From contig JAJZSX010000135.1 in assembly GCA_021849435.1 (NCBI GenBank), forward strand, positions 1-6,675: 6,675 nucleotides of DNA, in the 5' to 3' direction. The position numbers were made by a program, and so were the translations under genes. Positions 6,108 to 6,675 of this stretch are shown one piece after another. The notes beneath the pieces were generated by a model. It was not told the DNA's origin and did no database searches. It worked only from the letters and a program-made list of their open reading frames with translations. The DNA comes from Actinomycetes bacterium (lineage in GTDB: Bacteria > Actinomycetota > Acidimicrobiia > Acidimicrobiales > RAAP-2). Numbering within the stretch: position 1 is the stretch's first letter; each line of letters begins with the position of its first letter.

Positions 6108-6647
6108 ATGCCAGCAACTTCTCCAAAGCGACAGACCGCCAAGAACGTGAGGAAGGCTTCAGTTGCCGACCACGCGCGCCTCGAGGTGGTCTCGACGGCG
6201 AATGGTCTGGACGACATCGATCGTCAGATCATCAGCCATCTGCAGGAGGACGGACGACGCGCCTACGGCGCAATCGCCGGCGAGGTCGGACTCTCCGAAG
6301 CCGGCGTCCGCCGACGGGTTCAGCGACTGCGCGATATGGGCGTCATGCAGATTGTGGCCATCACCGACCCGTTGCAGCTCGGCTACGGTCGCGAGGCTCT
6401 GGTGGGCATCAGGGTGCACGGCGACGTGCGCCTGGTCGCCGATCGGGTCGCGGCGATCGACGAGGCCAACTACGTGGTTATGACCGCGGGCAGTTTCGAC
6501 ATCATCGCCGAGGTCATCGCCGTCGATGACGCGGCCCTGGTGCATCTGCTCAACGACGCCATTCGGAGCATCCCTGGGGTGACCGAAGTCGAGACATTTC
6601 TGTATTTGAAACTTTCAAAGCAGACCTACACATGGGGGACGAAGTGA
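6108..6647 (+). CDS. Lrp/AsnC-family transcriptional regulator
   Basis: This 179-residue protein has the two-domain Lrp/AsnC layout. After a basic, probably flexible tail (1-32, rich in K and R), a winged helix-turn-helix covers about 35-84: LDDIDRQIISHLQEDGRRAYGAIA, then the recognition-helix region LSEAGVRRRVQRLRDMGV, with the turn near 60-63. The C-terminal RAM effector and oligomerisation domain covers about 95-168, with the beta strand EALVGIRVHG, the segment NYVVMTAGSFDIIAEVIA, and the closing VTEVETFLYLKL. Such proteins form dimers to octamers and respond to amino acids or related metabolites. The gene is divergent from patD and shares its intergenic region, so it is the likely regulator of the polyamine operon and of itself, perhaps sensing a polyamine, GABA or alanine. 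Whether it represses or activates, and the ligand, cannot be read from sequence. Its stop overlaps the next gene by 4 nt. Confidence 0.9.
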   Translation: MPATSPKRQTAKNVRKASVADHARLEVVSTANGLDDIDRQIISHLQEDGRRAYGAIAGEVGLSEAGVRRRVQRLRDMGVMQIVAITDPLQLGYGREALVGIRVHGDVRLVADRVAAIDEANYVVMTAGSFDIIAEVIAVDDAALVHLLNDAIRSIPGVTEVETFLYLKLSKQTYTWGTK

Positions 6648-6675
6648 CGTTGCACGAAATCATCTCTGACGGCAT
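6644..6675 (+). CDS. Start of an unidentified gene coupled to the regulator (cut by window edge)
   Basis: A reading frame begins at GTG 6644, overlapping the regulator's TGA (GTGA), with GGGGGA at 6634-6639 giving 4 nt spacing. It encodes VTLHEIISDG before the window ends. An in-frame ATG at 6632 would add four residues but has no ribosome site. Ten residues are too few to name the family. By position it would be cotranscribed with the regulator and might supply the missing deamination step, for example a class III aminotransferase or an amine oxidase. That is a guess from context only. Confidence 0.5.
   Translation, partial: MTLHEIISDG

Noticed and set aside
1..6675. CRISPR array, mobile element, tRNA, rRNA or a wholly new gene system
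   Set aside because: No spaced direct repeats, transposase-like frame, terminal repeats or RNA-gene folds were seen. Every full-length gene belongs to a known family, and the locus reads as a polyamine uptake and degradation operon.

Overview
The window is about 60% GC and holds a tightly packed polyamine uptake and catabolism operon on the minus strand. A divergent Lrp/AsnC-type regulator lies on the plus strand at the right. GC content, GTG starts, strong purine-rich ribosome sites, a twin-arginine solute-binding protein and the actinobacterial look of that protein's N-terminus suggest a high-GC Gram-positive organism (Actinomycetota, possibly Acidimicrobiia). The lineage is an inference, as no rRNA or other marker is present.

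Minus strand, in transcription order from right to left: a promoter near 5989-6017; patD, an aminobutyraldehyde dehydrogenase (4482-5909); a 12-bp stem-loop at its stop codon; potA, the ABC ATPase (3140-4357); potD, a Tat-exported binding protein (1836-3137); potB permease (964-1875), whose GTG start lies inside potD; potC permease (116-967), overlapping potB by ATGA; and the first 23 codons of ald, alanine dehydrogenase (1-69), which runs off the left edge. A perfect 15-bp inverted repeat lies inside the early potB codons, just after the potD stop.

Plus strand: the Lrp/AsnC-family regulator (6108-6647), followed by a gene that overlaps its stop codon by 4 nt and is cut by the right edge. The region between the divergent genes (5910-6107) holds the patD promoter, a likely -10 for the regulator gene, and several dyad-symmetric sites that could be operators.

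The genes fit one pathway. PotABCD imports putrescine or spermidine. An amine-removing step not visible here (perhaps the truncated right-hand gene) would give 4-aminobutanal, and PatD would oxidise that to GABA. If the missing step is a pyruvate-dependent transaminase, alanine dehydrogenase would recycle the alanine to pyruvate, ammonium and NADH. The Lrp-type protein is the obvious local regulator. The layout resembles the E. coli ydcSTUV-patD locus, with ald added. No mobile element, CRISPR array, tRNA or rRNA was seen. The families are known ones; the less ordinary points are the two intra-operon stem-loops, the ald linkage and the binding protein's missing lipobox cysteine.
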